Assembly (NCBI RefSeq): GCF_014196055.1
Contig: NZ_JACICY010000011.1
Coordinates: 25,216 to 89,215, forward strand
Direction: 5' to 3'
DNA: 64,000 nt
DNA from: Novosphingobium hassiacum
GTDB lineage: Bacteria; Pseudomonadota; Alphaproteobacteria; Sphingomonadales; Sphingomonadaceae
Below the pieces are notes generated by a model, which was given only the letters and a program-made list of their open reading frames with translations, was not told the origin of the DNA and searched no databases. Below are positions 34,319 to 42,306 of this stretch, in pieces (the stretch's first letter is position 1; each line of letters begins with the position of its first letter). A program made the translations under genes and the position numbers.

Positions 34319-34681
34319 TCATCCTATGACACCACTAGCCCACTCCGCCAAGACTTCTGGCGAAACCGGCTTACGGAACTGAACGGCAAAACCGAAGTCA
34401 GCGGGTATTGCGTCGGCATCGAAAGCGGAACTGATCGCAATGGCGCAGCCGGCGCCATACAAGCGGGACGCCAAATCGAGCGATTCGCCATCAGGAAGGT
34501 GTATGTCGAGGAGCGCCGCGGCTGGTACGCGGGCAGCGACAAGATCAATCGCACCTGCGAGGGTCGATGCGACCGCCACGGAAACGCCGCGCTCCTGCAG
34601 GGCGTCTTCGATCGCCATTGCGACCAGAACGCTATCTTCCACAACCAGCACAAACGGCGTTTGAGTCTCGCTTGGTGACAC
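34319..34681 (-). CDS. Single-domain response regulator
   Basis: The 120-residue protein is a lone receiver domain. It has the acidic pair in VVEDSVLVAMAIED, the phospho-acceptor Asp in ALLDIHLPDGES (about residue 59), and the conserved Lys in FRKPVSPEV. There is no output domain. It lacks the FATGY-type motif of the SdrG/MrrA group (the strand reads AISSAFDAD). It starts with GTG 34681 and lies 29 bp upstream of the phyR promoter in the same direction. It may act as a phosphate sink or shuttle for the stress kinases; this is inference from position. Confidence 0.8.
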   Translation of the reverse strand: MSPSETQTPFVLVVEDSVLVAMAIEDALQERGVSVAVASTLAGAIDLVAARVPAAALLDIHLPDGESLDLASRLYGAGCAIAISSAFDADAIPADFGFAVQFRKPVSPEVLAEWASGVIG

Positions 34682-34804
34682 GATGCAACAGACCCCCTAA
34701 AACCTTGCCGGCGCGATAGGGCACATTTCGGGAACCAACTCTGTCATTTGACATAGCACAGGCACCGGCGTGCATGCTTGGCGTGCGCGGGCAGGGGGAC
34801 TTCG

Positions 34805-35575
34805 ATGGCACGCGAGGATGAAGCAGGACTACTGGTCCAGGTAGGCGGCAAGCGTTGCGCGCAGTGCCCGCTCGTGCCGTACGAGAGGCTGAGCCAGCCT
34901 TCGCCCGAATTGCGTCGGTGGATTGCAGCCTTCCGCCAGGGCGAGATGCGTTACGACAGGGGCGAGGTGGTGTTCACGCAAGGATCGCGGCCACGGCAGC
35001 TCTATACCGTGCTTTCCGGGATCCTGATGCGCAGCAGGTTGCTGGAGGATGGCCGCCGCCAGATCATCAATTTCATGTTTCCCGGCGATTTCATCGGCCT
35101 TCAATCGGCGGTCGACAGCGAGATGAGCCACGAAGTCGAAGCGGTCACGTCGGCAACGCTGTGCGTATTCGCGCGCGAACGGTTTTTCGAGCTGGTCGCG
35201 AGCCAGCCGCAGCTGTCGTTCGACTTGACCTGGCTCGCTGCTCACGAGGAGTCGGCACTCGAGGAGCACATCGTCTCGCTCGGCCAGCGCAATGCGCGTG
35301 AGCGGTTGGCCGCGCTTGCCGTGTTCCTGGTGCAGCGCGCGATCGATACGCGGCTTGCGCCCGACGGAGTGCTGGCGATCACCATAACCCAAGGACAGAT
35401 TGCCGATATGCTCGGGCTATCATTGGTCCACACCAACCGGACGCTGCAGGCGCTGAGACGGCTGCAGCTGGTCGACTGGACGCTGACGTCCATCGGCATT
35501 CCCGATATGGCAGCGGCGCGGCAATTTGCTGGAATTGACGGGGTCGCGAGCGCCAGACCACGGCCATATATTTGA
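34805..35575 (+). CDS. Crp/Fnr family transcription regulator
   Basis: The 256-residue regulator starts at ATG 34805 (MAREDEAGLL) behind AGGGGGA. It has a cyclic-nucleotide-binding-like beta-roll (about 45-150, MFPGDFIGLQSAVDSE) and a Crp-type winged helix (about 160-235) with recognition helix in TQGQIADMLGLSLVHTNRTL. N-terminal RCAQCPL holds only one Cys pair, so a full FNR iron-sulfur set is not evident. It sits between the stress-response genes and the candidate sRNA. Effector and targets are unknown. Confidence 0.87.
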   Translation: MAREDEAGLLVQVGGKRCAQCPLVPYERLSQPSPELRRWIAAFRQGEMRYDRGEVVFTQGSRPRQLYTVLSGILMRSRLLEDGRRQIINFMFPGDFIGLQSAVDSEMSHEVEAVTSATLCVFARERFFELVASQPQLSFDLTWLAAHEESALEEHIVSLGQRNARERLAALAVFLVQRAIDTRLAPDGVLAITITQGQIADMLGLSLVHTNRTLQALRRLQLVDWTLTSIGIPDMAAARQFAGIDGVASARPRPYI

Positions 35576-35641
35576 TGTCGATGGGATAATGAATCTTATT
35601 TGCCGTTGAGAATAAACGACAAAAAAATTTTGAATCTCGTG

Positions 35642-35666
35642 GGAACTCCGGCCTTGGCGGCTCGTT
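35642..35666 (+). promoter_or_regulatory. EcfG-type promoter of the candidate sRNA
   Basis: GGAAC (35642-35646), a 16-bp spacer and CGTT (35663-35666) match the EcfG consensus exactly. An AT-rich stretch lies just upstream (35600-35640). No protein gene follows on this strand. Instead a hairpin with a C-rich loop and an intrinsic terminator follow within 95 bp. Confidence 0.85.
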
Positions 35667-35671
35667 TTATG

Positions 35672-35761
35672 TCTGTCACCGCCGAGACCCCCCCTCCCGT
35701 CCAAGCGGCTGGTGATACGATCCCGAAAGGTCCCCGCCGGAAACGTCGGGGACCTTTTTTT
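35672..35761 (+). ncRNA. Candidate stress-induced small RNA, GsrN-like, about 90 nt
   Basis: From the predicted start near 35672 to the terminator the transcript is about 90 nt. Hairpin 1 pairs 35676-35684 (TCACCGCCG) with 35706-35715 (CGGC-T-GGTGA, one bulged T), presenting a 21-nt loop with seven Cs then TCCC (35688-35698). Hairpin 2 is the terminator. Two stem-loops, a C-rich 5' loop and a general-stress promoter are the defining traits of Caulobacter GsrN, a sigma-T-dependent sRNA that pairs with target leaders through its C-rich loop. Homology to GsrN is inferred from architecture, not from sequence search. An ATG at 35670 opens a frame, but the terminator falls inside it. Confidence 0.7.
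35726..35761 (+). terminator. Intrinsic terminator of the candidate sRNA
   Basis: AAAGGTCCCCG (35726-35736) pairs with CGGGGACCTTT (35747-35757) around a 10-nt loop, followed by a run of seven Ts (35755-35761). It is a textbook rho-independent terminator with no protein gene end nearby on this strand. Confidence 0.9.
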
Positions 35762-35834
35762 CGCGGAACGGAAGTCCCCGGTCGTATCCGTTTGGGTATG
35801 GCCGGGGATGACGGGGCAAGCCGGGAGCCCTGGC

Positions 35835-36293
35835 TTAGCCAGGCTTGGAGAGAGCCCCGCGCAGGCGGTCAAGCAGTCCGGCGGGACGTTCGCGATAGAT
35901 CACGGAAATCAGGTCTTCGGTCCGAAACGGCTTGGCGATGACATGGCCAAGCCGCCGGGCCGATTCCGGGATCGAATCCGGCGTCGCAGTGGTGAACAGG
36001 ACCAGCGGTTTCGCCTCGCCCAATTGCATCGCGAGTTCGGCAAGCGCCCAGCCATCGTCCCGGTCGGCAAGGTGGACGTCGAGCACCAGCACGGCGGGAA
36101 CTGCGCGTGACAGTTCCTCCATGGCCTCGGCGATGCTGGGACAGGTCAGCACGGGGTCGGCACCTGCTTCGGCCAAGGCCTCGGCGAGGTCCAGCGCGAT
36201 CAGGCTGTCGTCCTCGACGATCAGCGCCGGTCCGAGCGCGCGGCGGGGGCGTACCCTCCCCGTCTTGTCGCGGTCGTGGCCTGGCGTCGTCAC
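35835..36293 (-). CDS. Single-domain response regulator under an EcfG-type promoter
   Basis: From GTG 36293, chosen because AAGGA lies 9 nt upstream, the product is 152 residues. After about 20 flexible residues comes one receiver domain with acidic pair in ALIVEDDSLIALDLAEAL, phospho-acceptor Asp in VLVLDVHLADRDDG (about residue 71), and Lys in IAKPFRTEDL. The rest is a short C-terminal tail. There is no DNA-binding domain. Its promoter matches the EcfG consensus with a short leader, so it is probably part of the stress regulon and may feed back on the kinases. It is convergent with the sRNA. Confidence 0.82.
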   Translation of the reverse strand: MTTPGHDRDKTGRVRPRRALGPALIVEDDSLIALDLAEALAEAGADPVLTCPSIAEAMEELSRAVPAVLVLDVHLADRDDGWALAELAMQLGEAKPLVLFTTATPDSIPESARRLGHVIAKPFRTEDLISVIYRERPAGLLDRLRGALSKPG

Positions 36294-36322
36294 GTTTTCG
36301 TTTCCTTGCAACCTGTAGCCCG

Positions 36323-36348
36323 AACGCTGGCGCGCTGGTGCCAGTTCC
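36323..36348 (-). promoter_or_regulatory. EcfG-type promoter of the response regulator gene
   Basis: On the minus strand, GGAAC (36348-36344), a 17-bp spacer and CGTT (36326-36323) match the EcfG consensus. The -10 element ends 30 bp before the GTG start at 36293, almost the same geometry as at phyR. It lies in the 82-bp gap behind the acetyltransferase-like gene. Confidence 0.82.
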
Positions 36349-36375
36349 TCGGCGTCGGCTTGGTGTCTGGCGAAC

Positions 36376-37533
36376 TCAGAGCGCCTTGTCGTATATCGCG
36401 TAAGACTTGTTGACGTGGCTGTCGATCGCTTCGGCGATCGCGTTCATTCCCTGGTTGTCCTCAAGGATCCAGCCGATCTCGCTGCGGGTCGCGCCATAAT
36501 CGCGGATCGAGTTGCGGCGGATGTATTCGATCATCATGAAGGCCAGCTGGCTGGCAAGGCGCGAAGACTGCAGGCGCTTGCGCACGCCCATCAGCGGCAC
36601 GCGCATGGTGCGGACCTTGGGCTTGCGCAGCCACAACAGAAGCTTGGCCCAGTTGAATGGGAACAGCTTGCCGCCCATCGGCTTGAGCACTTCGTTGAGG
36701 TCGGGCAGCGTCATCATGAACGCGACCGGCTCGCCCTCGTATTCGGCGATCATGATCAGGTCTTCGCGTACGATCGGCTTGAACTTCTTGCCGGCATACG
36801 TGATCTCGGACTCCGAGAACGGCACGAAGCCCCAGTTGTCCGACCAGGCATCGTTGAGGATGTCGAGGATCAGTGCAGCTTCGGCATCGAACTTGGATTT
36901 GTCGACGTTGCGAATTCGGATCTTGGCGTTCTTTTCGCCCGAGGCGATGATGCGCTGGATCAGCGGGGGAAAATCGGGCCGAATATCAAGCTCGTAGCAG
37001 TTGAGCGTCTTGGCGAGCTGGTAATCGAGGCCGAGAATGTAGTCGTTGTAACGCTCGGGCTGGTGACCCATCATCACCGTCGGCGAGTGATCGAAGCCCT
37101 TGATCAGCTGGCCCGGCTCTTCCCAGATCGACATCGACAGCGGAGCGAGAACGCGGGTCATGCCCTGTTCGCGCAGCCACGCCTCCGCGCGGGTGATCAG
37201 TGCGCGCGCGACCGCTTCGTCTTCTGCCTCGAGCAGACCCCAGTTGCCGGTTCCGGGACCCATGCCCTGCGACGTGGGCATCGCGATGGCGAGATGATCG
37301 ATGTGGGCCGAGATACGCCCGACCACCGCAAGCCCACGCCGCGCGAGGAACAGCTGGACATCGGCGTGTTCGAAAAACGGGTTCTTGCCGGGCGTGATCA
37401 GCTCTTCGGCCTCCATCCGCAGCGGCGGGACCCAGGCCGGATCCCCTGCATTGAGGCGATAGGTGAGGTCGATGAATGCCTTGCGGTCGCTCTTGCCGGA
37501 GACCGGCGTGATGATTACTTCGCCCTGAGCCAC
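36376..37533 (-). CDS. GNAT-like N-acetyltransferase family protein, about 385 aa
   Basis: I start the gene at GTG 37533 (MAQGEVIITPVSGKSDRKAF) because family members begin about here and AAAGGC precedes it; a longer frame would run into the divergent desaturase gene. The protein has conserved FIDLTYRLNAGDPAWVPPL at about 20-38 and a C-terminal GNAT-like half with ARRGLAVVGRISAHID and YGATRSEIGWILEDN. It is soluble. Homologues of this size are widespread in alphaproteobacteria and annotated as acetyltransferase-like with unknown substrate. Confidence 0.7.
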   Translation of the reverse strand: MAQGEVIITPVSGKSDRKAFIDLTYRLNAGDPAWVPPLRMEAEELITPGKNPFFEHADVQLFLARRGLAVVGRISAHIDHLAIAMPTSQGMGPGTGNWGLLEAEDEAVARALITRAEAWLREQGMTRVLAPLSMSIWEEPGQLIKGFDHSPTVMMGHQPERYNDYILGLDYQLAKTLNCYELDIRPDFPPLIQRIIASGEKNAKIRIRNVDKSKFDAEAALILDILNDAWSDNWGFVPFSESEITYAGKKFKPIVREDLIMIAEYEGEPVAFMMTLPDLNEVLKPMGGKLFPFNWAKLLLWLRKPKVRTMRVPLMGVRKRLQSSRLASQLAFMMIEYIRRNSIRDYGATRSEIGWILEDNQGMNAIAEAIDSHVNKSYAIYDKAL

Positions 37534-37683
37534 GATCTTGCCTTTGTTTGCGGGTAAGCCGATTTCGTCGGGGAACTGCGGTTCAATCTGGCGCAATGTC
37601 AAGCCGCGTAGCGCAAGTGGGGGCGCTGGGCGAAAAATGATCGGTGGATGCCGGTTCAACAAGGGCTTAATGGAACTCACGCC

Positions 37684-38781
37684 ATGATCGCTACCGATAC
37701 TCGCAGCCCACTCCGGGCGGTCGCTCCGTCGGCACCTGTCTTGCCCAAGGGCCTGGCCGGGGTCGCCGATGACAAGGACATGCTTCGCGCAGCCGTCGAG
37801 CTGACGCGTGATCTCGCGACGGCGCGGCCCGCGATCTACTGGCCGGACATGCTGGTTTCCGCGCTGGTCGGTTATGTGGCGCTGGCAGGCGCGATCCTGA
37901 TTCACAACGTATTGCTGGCAGCGCTTTCGGGTGTCGTCGCTGCGCTGGCGCTGTATCGCGCGCTGTTGTTCATCCACGAGCTGACGCACATTCACAAGAC
38001 CGCGTTGCCGGGCTTCCGCTTTGTATGGAACCTCTTGGTCGGCATCCCGATGCTGACCCCGTCGTTAATGTACGAGGGCGTGCACACGCTGCACCATGCG
38101 CGGACGCGCTATGGTACTGCGGAGGACCCCGAGTATCTGCCGCTCGCGCTGATGAAGCCGTGGTCGCTGCCGCTGTTCCTCGTCGTATCACTGCTGTTGC
38201 CGATCGGTCTGCTGATCCGCTTCGCTGTGTTGGTTCCGCTCGGCGCGATCATTCCTCCGCTGCGCAAGCTGGTTTGGGAGCGCGCATCGTCGCTTTCGAT
38301 TAATCCCGAATTCCGACGCCGCCCGCCCGAAGGCGATTTTGCGCGGATGGTGTTCTGGCAGGAGCTGGGCGCATCGGCCTGGGCGCTGTTCGTGCTGGGG
38401 TGGAGCGCAACGCATTCGTGGCGTCCGCTGGCAATCGGCATCGCGGTGATGGGACTGACCGCGATGCTCAACCAGGTGCGCACGCTGGTGGCGCATTTAT
38501 GGGAGAACGAGGGCGAGGCGATGACCGTAACCGGGCAGTTCCTTGATTCGGTCAACGTGCCGCCGCCCGCGCTGCTGGCGCCGCTGTGGGCACCGGTGGG
38601 CTTGCGCTACCATGCGCTGCATCATCTGCTGCCATCGATGCCGTATCACTCGCTGAACGAGGCGCACCACCGGATCAAGGCGCATCTCGGGCAGGAGTCG
38701 ACGTACGACAAGTCGAACTATCCGGGGCTGTTCCCGCTGGTCGGCCGGTTGGCGCGAAGCACGATGCTGCCGCGCGGGTAA
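37684..38781 (+). CDS. Membrane fatty acid desaturase family protein
   Basis: The 365-residue protein starts at ATG 37684 (MIATDTRSPL). It has paired membrane helices (about 58-100 and 165-195, 240-275) and the three His boxes of membrane di-iron desaturases: HELTH (about 105-109), HTLHH (about 142-146) and HALHH (about 316-320). It inserts a double bond or hydroxyl into acyl chains at the inner membrane; regiospecificity cannot be read. It stands alone between two minus-strand genes. Confidence 0.88.
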   Translation: MIATDTRSPLRAVAPSAPVLPKGLAGVADDKDMLRAAVELTRDLATARPAIYWPDMLVSALVGYVALAGAILIHNVLLAALSGVVAALALYRALLFIHELTHIHKTALPGFRFVWNLLVGIPMLTPSLMYEGVHTLHHARTRYGTAEDPEYLPLALMKPWSLPLFLVVSLLLPIGLLIRFAVLVPLGAIIPPLRKLVWERASSLSINPEFRRRPPEGDFARMVFWQELGASAWALFVLGWSATHSWRPLAIGIAVMGLTAMLNQVRTLVAHLWENEGEAMTVTGQFLDSVNVPPPALLAPLWAPVGLRYHALHHLLPSMPYHSLNEAHHRIKAHLGQESTYDKSNYPGLFPLVGRLARSTMLPRG

Positions 38782-38785
38782 CGGC

Positions 38786-39886
38786 TCACTCTTCGGTGCG
38801 AATGAGGACGGTCTCGCCGATCAACGCGAACAGCACGAACGGTGCCCAGGCCGCAAGGAACGGCGGATAAGCGCCGAAGTTGCCCATGGCGAGCGCGGCG
38901 TTGTCGAACACGAAATAGGCAAAGCCGAGGGCCATGCCGATGACTGCGCGCACGAACAGGTGACCCGAGCGGGCAAGCCCGAACGCTGCGACGGCGCCTA
39001 GCAGCGGCATCAGCAGTGCCGACAATGGGCCTGACAGCTTGTGCCACCATTTGCCGTCGATCTCGGTGGTGCGGAACCCGGCTTCGCGGATCGCGGCGAT
39101 CGAGTCGGACAGCTCGGTCAGCGATTCGGCATCGGCGTCGACCTTGCTGATCACGACCTGCACCGGCTCGACCGCCTTGGCAAAGACCTGATCACTGGCC
39201 GACGCCGTCTTGCGCGCGCTCTGCACGTCGAACATCACCGGCTGGCGGAAGGTCCAGCCGGGATTGGCGAAAGTGGCGTCGGGCGCGGTCACGATTTCGG
39301 TGACCATGCCGGTGGGGTCGCGGCGGTACCAGCTGACGCCGGTCATGCGCATGTCCTTGCCCTGACCCGTCACCGCGCGGGCGTAGAGGATATTAGGACC
39401 GTCCTGCAGCCAGACGTTGTTCTTGATCGCCGATTCGACTGGGATCGGGCCGTATTCGACGTTCTGCCACGCCTTGAGTGTGGACGTCGATCGCGTGACC
39501 ACGCGCTCGTTGAACACGAAGGTGACCGCCGAGGTCACCGCAGCCACGAGGAACAGCGGCGCAAGCACCTGATGTGCGGACAGACCTGCGGCCTTCATCG
39601 CCACGACTTCGCTGTTCTGGTTCAGCGTCATCAGCGTGATGATCGTGGCGAGCAGCACTGAATAGGGCAGGAATCGGCTGACAAGTTGCGGAATGCGCAG
39701 CGAGACGTAGGTCAGTAACTCGCCCTGCCCATTGCCCGGAGCGGCGAGCACCTTGCCGCTTTCGCTGAGCAGGTCGAGCATCTGCAGGACCAGCACCAGC
39801 ATCAGCAGCACGGCGACGATGCGCACCGCGAACATCTTGCCGATGTAGGTGGCAAGCGTGCGCGAGGGGAAGAATTCAAGCTGCAT
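38786..39886 (-). CDS. lptG: LPS export permease LptG
   Basis: The 366-residue protein starts at ATG 39886 (MQLEFFPSRT) inside the last codons of lptF. It has the LptF/LptG layout: three N-terminal membrane helices (about 15-35, 60-85, 98-120), a periplasmic beta-jellyroll (about 130-260), and three C-terminal helices (about 275-360). With LptF and LptB it forms the ABC transporter that lifts LPS from the inner membrane. The order of the pair and the MAVKAAG-like stretch SEVVAMKAAGLS support LptG. Confidence 0.92.
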   Translation of the reverse strand: MQLEFFPSRTLATYIGKMFAVRIVAVLLMLVLVLQMLDLLSESGKVLAAPGNGQGELLTYVSLRIPQLVSRFLPYSVLLATIITLMTLNQNSEVVAMKAAGLSAHQVLAPLFLVAAVTSAVTFVFNERVVTRSTSTLKAWQNVEYGPIPVESAIKNNVWLQDGPNILYARAVTGQGKDMRMTGVSWYRRDPTGMVTEIVTAPDATFANPGWTFRQPVMFDVQSARKTASASDQVFAKAVEPVQVVISKVDADAESLTELSDSIAAIREAGFRTTEIDGKWWHKLSGPLSALLMPLLGAVAAFGLARSGHLFVRAVIGMALGFAYFVFDNAALAMGNFGAYPPFLAAWAPFVLFALIGETVLIRTEE

Positions 39887-41120
39887 GAGCTGCGTCCTCG
39901 CTGTCATCGGCGACAGGCTCGTCGGGTAGGCGCTTGCGCTTGAACAGCTTGCCGATCGAGCGTGAGATCCTGGCAAAACCGGTTTCGAGCGCGCCGATCG
40001 GCTGACCGCCGGGGACGTAGGCGATGCGCCAGTACATCCAAACGATCAGCGCGGCAAAGGCGACGAACGGCCCCCACAAGGCAAGCACCGGATCGACCCG
40101 GCCGAGGGCGGCCACGTCCTGCCCGTATTGGTTGACCTTGTGATAGGCGACCACCATCACGATCGACAGAAAGACGCCGAGAGCCGAGGTCGAGCGTTTG
40201 GGCGGCACGGCGAGTGCCACCGCGAGGAACGGCAGCAAGAACATCATGACCACCTCGACGAGGCGGAAGTTGAGGCTGGCCCTTGTCTGGTTGCGCAATT
40301 CTTCGGACGAGCGGTCGTTCCAGCCGATCTTGAGCAGTTCGGGCAGGAAGTACTCGCGGTCAGCGTCGCCGCGTTGGCGGAACTGCTCGATCTTGGGCAG
40401 ATCGATCGGCAGATCGTGGCTGGCGAAGCTGAGCACGCGGGGCGAGGCGATCTTGGGGCCGTCCTGCACGATCTGGCCGTCGGTCAGACGCAGGATGATC
40501 GTATCCGGGCTTTCGCGGTTTGCAAAAAAGCGGCCTTCGCGCGCGGATATGACCATGACCTGCTCGTTGCCGGTCTGGATGCGCGCGAAGATTCCGCGCA
40601 GATCACGCCCTTCGTCGCGGCTCGAATCGACGCGCAGCGCGGTCCGGTCCTGCAGCGAATTGAACTCACCTACCTTGATCGATGCGCCCAGCGCACCAGA
40701 GCGCAGGTCGAACTGGAGCTGTTCGTAATAGTAACGCGACAGCGGCTGGAGGTAACCGACGATCGCCAGGTTCAAAGCGGCAAGCGCGATCGTGAACATG
40801 AACGGAACGCGCAGCAGGCGGGTGTAGGACAGCCCGACCGCGCGCATCACATCGAGTTCCGAACTCGTCGCCAATTTGCGGAATGCGAAAAGGATGCCGA
40901 GCATGAGCCCCAGCGGGATCGCGAGGCTGGCATATTCGGGCAAGAGGTTAGCCAGCATCTTGAACACGACGCTGACCGGGCCACCCTGTGTCGCCACGAA
41001 ATCGAAAAGCTTGAGCATCTTGTCGAGGATCAGCAGCGACGCGGCGAGCACGAACACGGACAGCATCGGCACGAAAACGAGCCGGGCGATGTAGCGGTCG
41101 GTGGCGGTGAGAAATTTCAC
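39876..41120 (-). CDS. lptF: LPS export permease LptF
   Basis: The 414-residue inner-membrane protein begins MKFLTATDRYIARLV and shows helices near 14-36, 58-82, 98-122 and a C-terminal trio at about 285-365 around a periplasmic domain. The motif SELDVMRAVGLSY after helix 2 is typical. It pairs with LptG, whose start lies within its 3' end (11-bp overlap). A basic C-terminal tail (KLFKRKRLPDEP) is cytoplasmic. The two genes form an operon reading toward the desaturase gene. Confidence 0.92.
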   Translation of the reverse strand: MKFLTATDRYIARLVFVPMLSVFVLAASLLILDKMLKLFDFVATQGGPVSVVFKMLANLLPEYASLAIPLGLMLGILFAFRKLATSSELDVMRAVGLSYTRLLRVPFMFTIALAALNLAIVGYLQPLSRYYYEQLQFDLRSGALGASIKVGEFNSLQDRTALRVDSSRDEGRDLRGIFARIQTGNEQVMVISAREGRFFANRESPDTIILRLTDGQIVQDGPKIASPRVLSFASHDLPIDLPKIEQFRQRGDADREYFLPELLKIGWNDRSSEELRNQTRASLNFRLVEVVMMFLLPFLAVALAVPPKRSTSALGVFLSIVMVVAYHKVNQYGQDVAALGRVDPVLALWGPFVAFAALIVWMYWRIAYVPGGQPIGALETGFARISRSIGKLFKRKRLPDEPVADDSEDAAHAA

Positions 41121-41319
41121 GAGGGTGGGTTGGCTATCTTCAGGCTTTTGTTGGGCATACGATCTGATTGGCGACGGCTTGATCGGGACTTGCCGGACTA
41201 GCGGGAACGCCGCGCTCGGGGAAGGAAAAAGCAGGCAAGCGGCATGAACCTAACGAAGGTTATAGATAAGCTATAGAAAAAGATATACGATCTGCCCAAG
41301 CAAGCAGGAGATATCGAGC

Positions 41320-41721
41320 GTGTCATACGAGGCAACCCGTGCCGAATGGTGGACATCCTTCTCGATCGAATCGGTCGATCCGGATGCTCTGGATGGACTG
41401 GCACAATGGTGCGAGCAACTCCATCCCGCGCAACAGCGCGAAGCTTTCGCTCGCGTCGTGCCCCAACTGAGCTCGGACAGTCAAGGCATTGATCTGCTTG
41501 TGGAAGTCGGTGCCTTCGAAAGCGCTGCGATCGCACTGATACCGCGCTCCGCGATCTTTACTGGCGGGCGTTTGAAGGACGGATCCTTCGTCGCACAAGT
41601 CGTCCCCGAAGGCAGTGCGGGCGCGCATTCGCGTGATGCACGGAGCCTTGCAATGGCATGGCTGGCGGCGTTGCTGAGAGCGGTTGCCCGGCATGCGGCA
41701 GAGGCGAAGCGCGCGGCGTAA
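41320..41721 (+). CDS. Hypothetical protein, 133 aa
   Basis: The product begins MSYEATRAEWWTSFSIE at GTG 41320, with AGGAG 9 nt upstream, which fixes the start. It is a small soluble alpha/beta protein with Ala- and Arg-rich ends and no recognised domain. It converges on clpS (20 bp between stops). The 199-bp gap before it separates it from divergent lptF. I believe related proteins occur in other sphingomonads but cannot name a family. Confidence 0.6.
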   Translation: MSYEATRAEWWTSFSIESVDPDALDGLAQWCEQLHPAQQREAFARVVPQLSSDSQGIDLLVEVGAFESAAIALIPRSAIFTGGRLKDGSFVAQVVPEGSAGAHSRDARSLAMAWLAALLRAVARHAAEAKRAA

Positions 41722-41741
41722 CCTGGTATCCCGCTACGCGC

Positions 41742-42137
41742 TCAAGCCTTTTCGAGCGTGCACTGCAGTGGGTGCTGATTCTGCCGGGCGAAATCCATCA
41801 CCTGATTGACCTTGGTCTCGGCAATTTCATAGGGGAAAATCCCGCACACGCCGACGCCACGCTGGTGGACGTGGAGCATCACCCGCGTCGCCTGCTCCAG
41901 ATCCATGTGGAAGAAGCGCTTGAGGACCATCACCACGAATTCCATCGGGGTGTAATCATCGTTCAGCATCAGCACCTTGAACATGCTGGGCTTTTTCGGC
42001 TTGGCGCGTGTCTTGGTCGCGACGCCAAGCTGATCGTTGCCGCCGGGATCGCGCGAATCATCGTCACCGGCACAGCGTGGCCCGACACAGCGGGTGACAG
42101 CGGACAGGTCCGGCAGGGCAGGGCGATCGATGCTCAT
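41742..42137 (-). CDS. clpS: ATP-dependent Clp protease adaptor ClpS
   Basis: From ATG 42137 (MSIDRPALPDL) the product is 131 residues. The C-terminal 85 residues form the ClpS fold with the N-end-rule pocket and ClpA-binding signatures LNDDYTPMEFVV (about 57-68) and VMLHVHQRGVGVCGIFPYEIAETK. It hands N-degron substrates to ClpAP. The first 40 residues are flexible and variable in the family. A longer frame to 42230 adds unrelated residues. Confidence 0.93.
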   Translation of the reverse strand: MSIDRPALPDLSAVTRCVGPRCAGDDDSRDPGGNDQLGVATKTRAKPKKPSMFKVLMLNDDYTPMEFVVMVLKRFFHMDLEQATRVMLHVHQRGVGVCGIFPYEIAETKVNQVMDFARQNQHPLQCTLEKA

Positions 42138-42230
42138 GATGAACGCCAATATCGCATCGCGTACCGCTTTGGACAAGAGGCACCGAGGTGAAAGGTGGTC
42201 GGAAACCGATGCGAGGCTGGTCAACGGCAA

Positions 42231-42262
42231 ACGGACCGGAGGGCCAAAGCCTTCCGGTCCGT
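42231..42262. terminator. Hairpin terminator behind the phasin gene
   Basis: ACGGACCGGA (42231-42240) and TCCGGTCCGT (42253-42262) are perfectly complementary around a 12-nt loop. On the minus strand the stem is followed by TTTGCC. It lies 45 bp past the phasin stop and before the clpS start, fitting termination of the phasin transcript. Confidence 0.6.
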
Positions 42263-42306
42263 CTAACTGCAGGTGCGCGATCAGGCGATCGATCGCACTC
42301 TAGCGA

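Noticed and set aside
34732..34757. GGAAC upstream of the Crp/Fnr gene as an EcfG promoter
   Set aside because: At spacings of 16 or 17 the -10 position reads CATA or ATAG, not CGTT.
35600..35941. Plus-strand frame across the sRNA, 113 codons
   Set aside because: A strong intrinsic terminator lies in its middle and it overlaps the response regulator gene; the sequence reads as a structured RNA rather than a protein.
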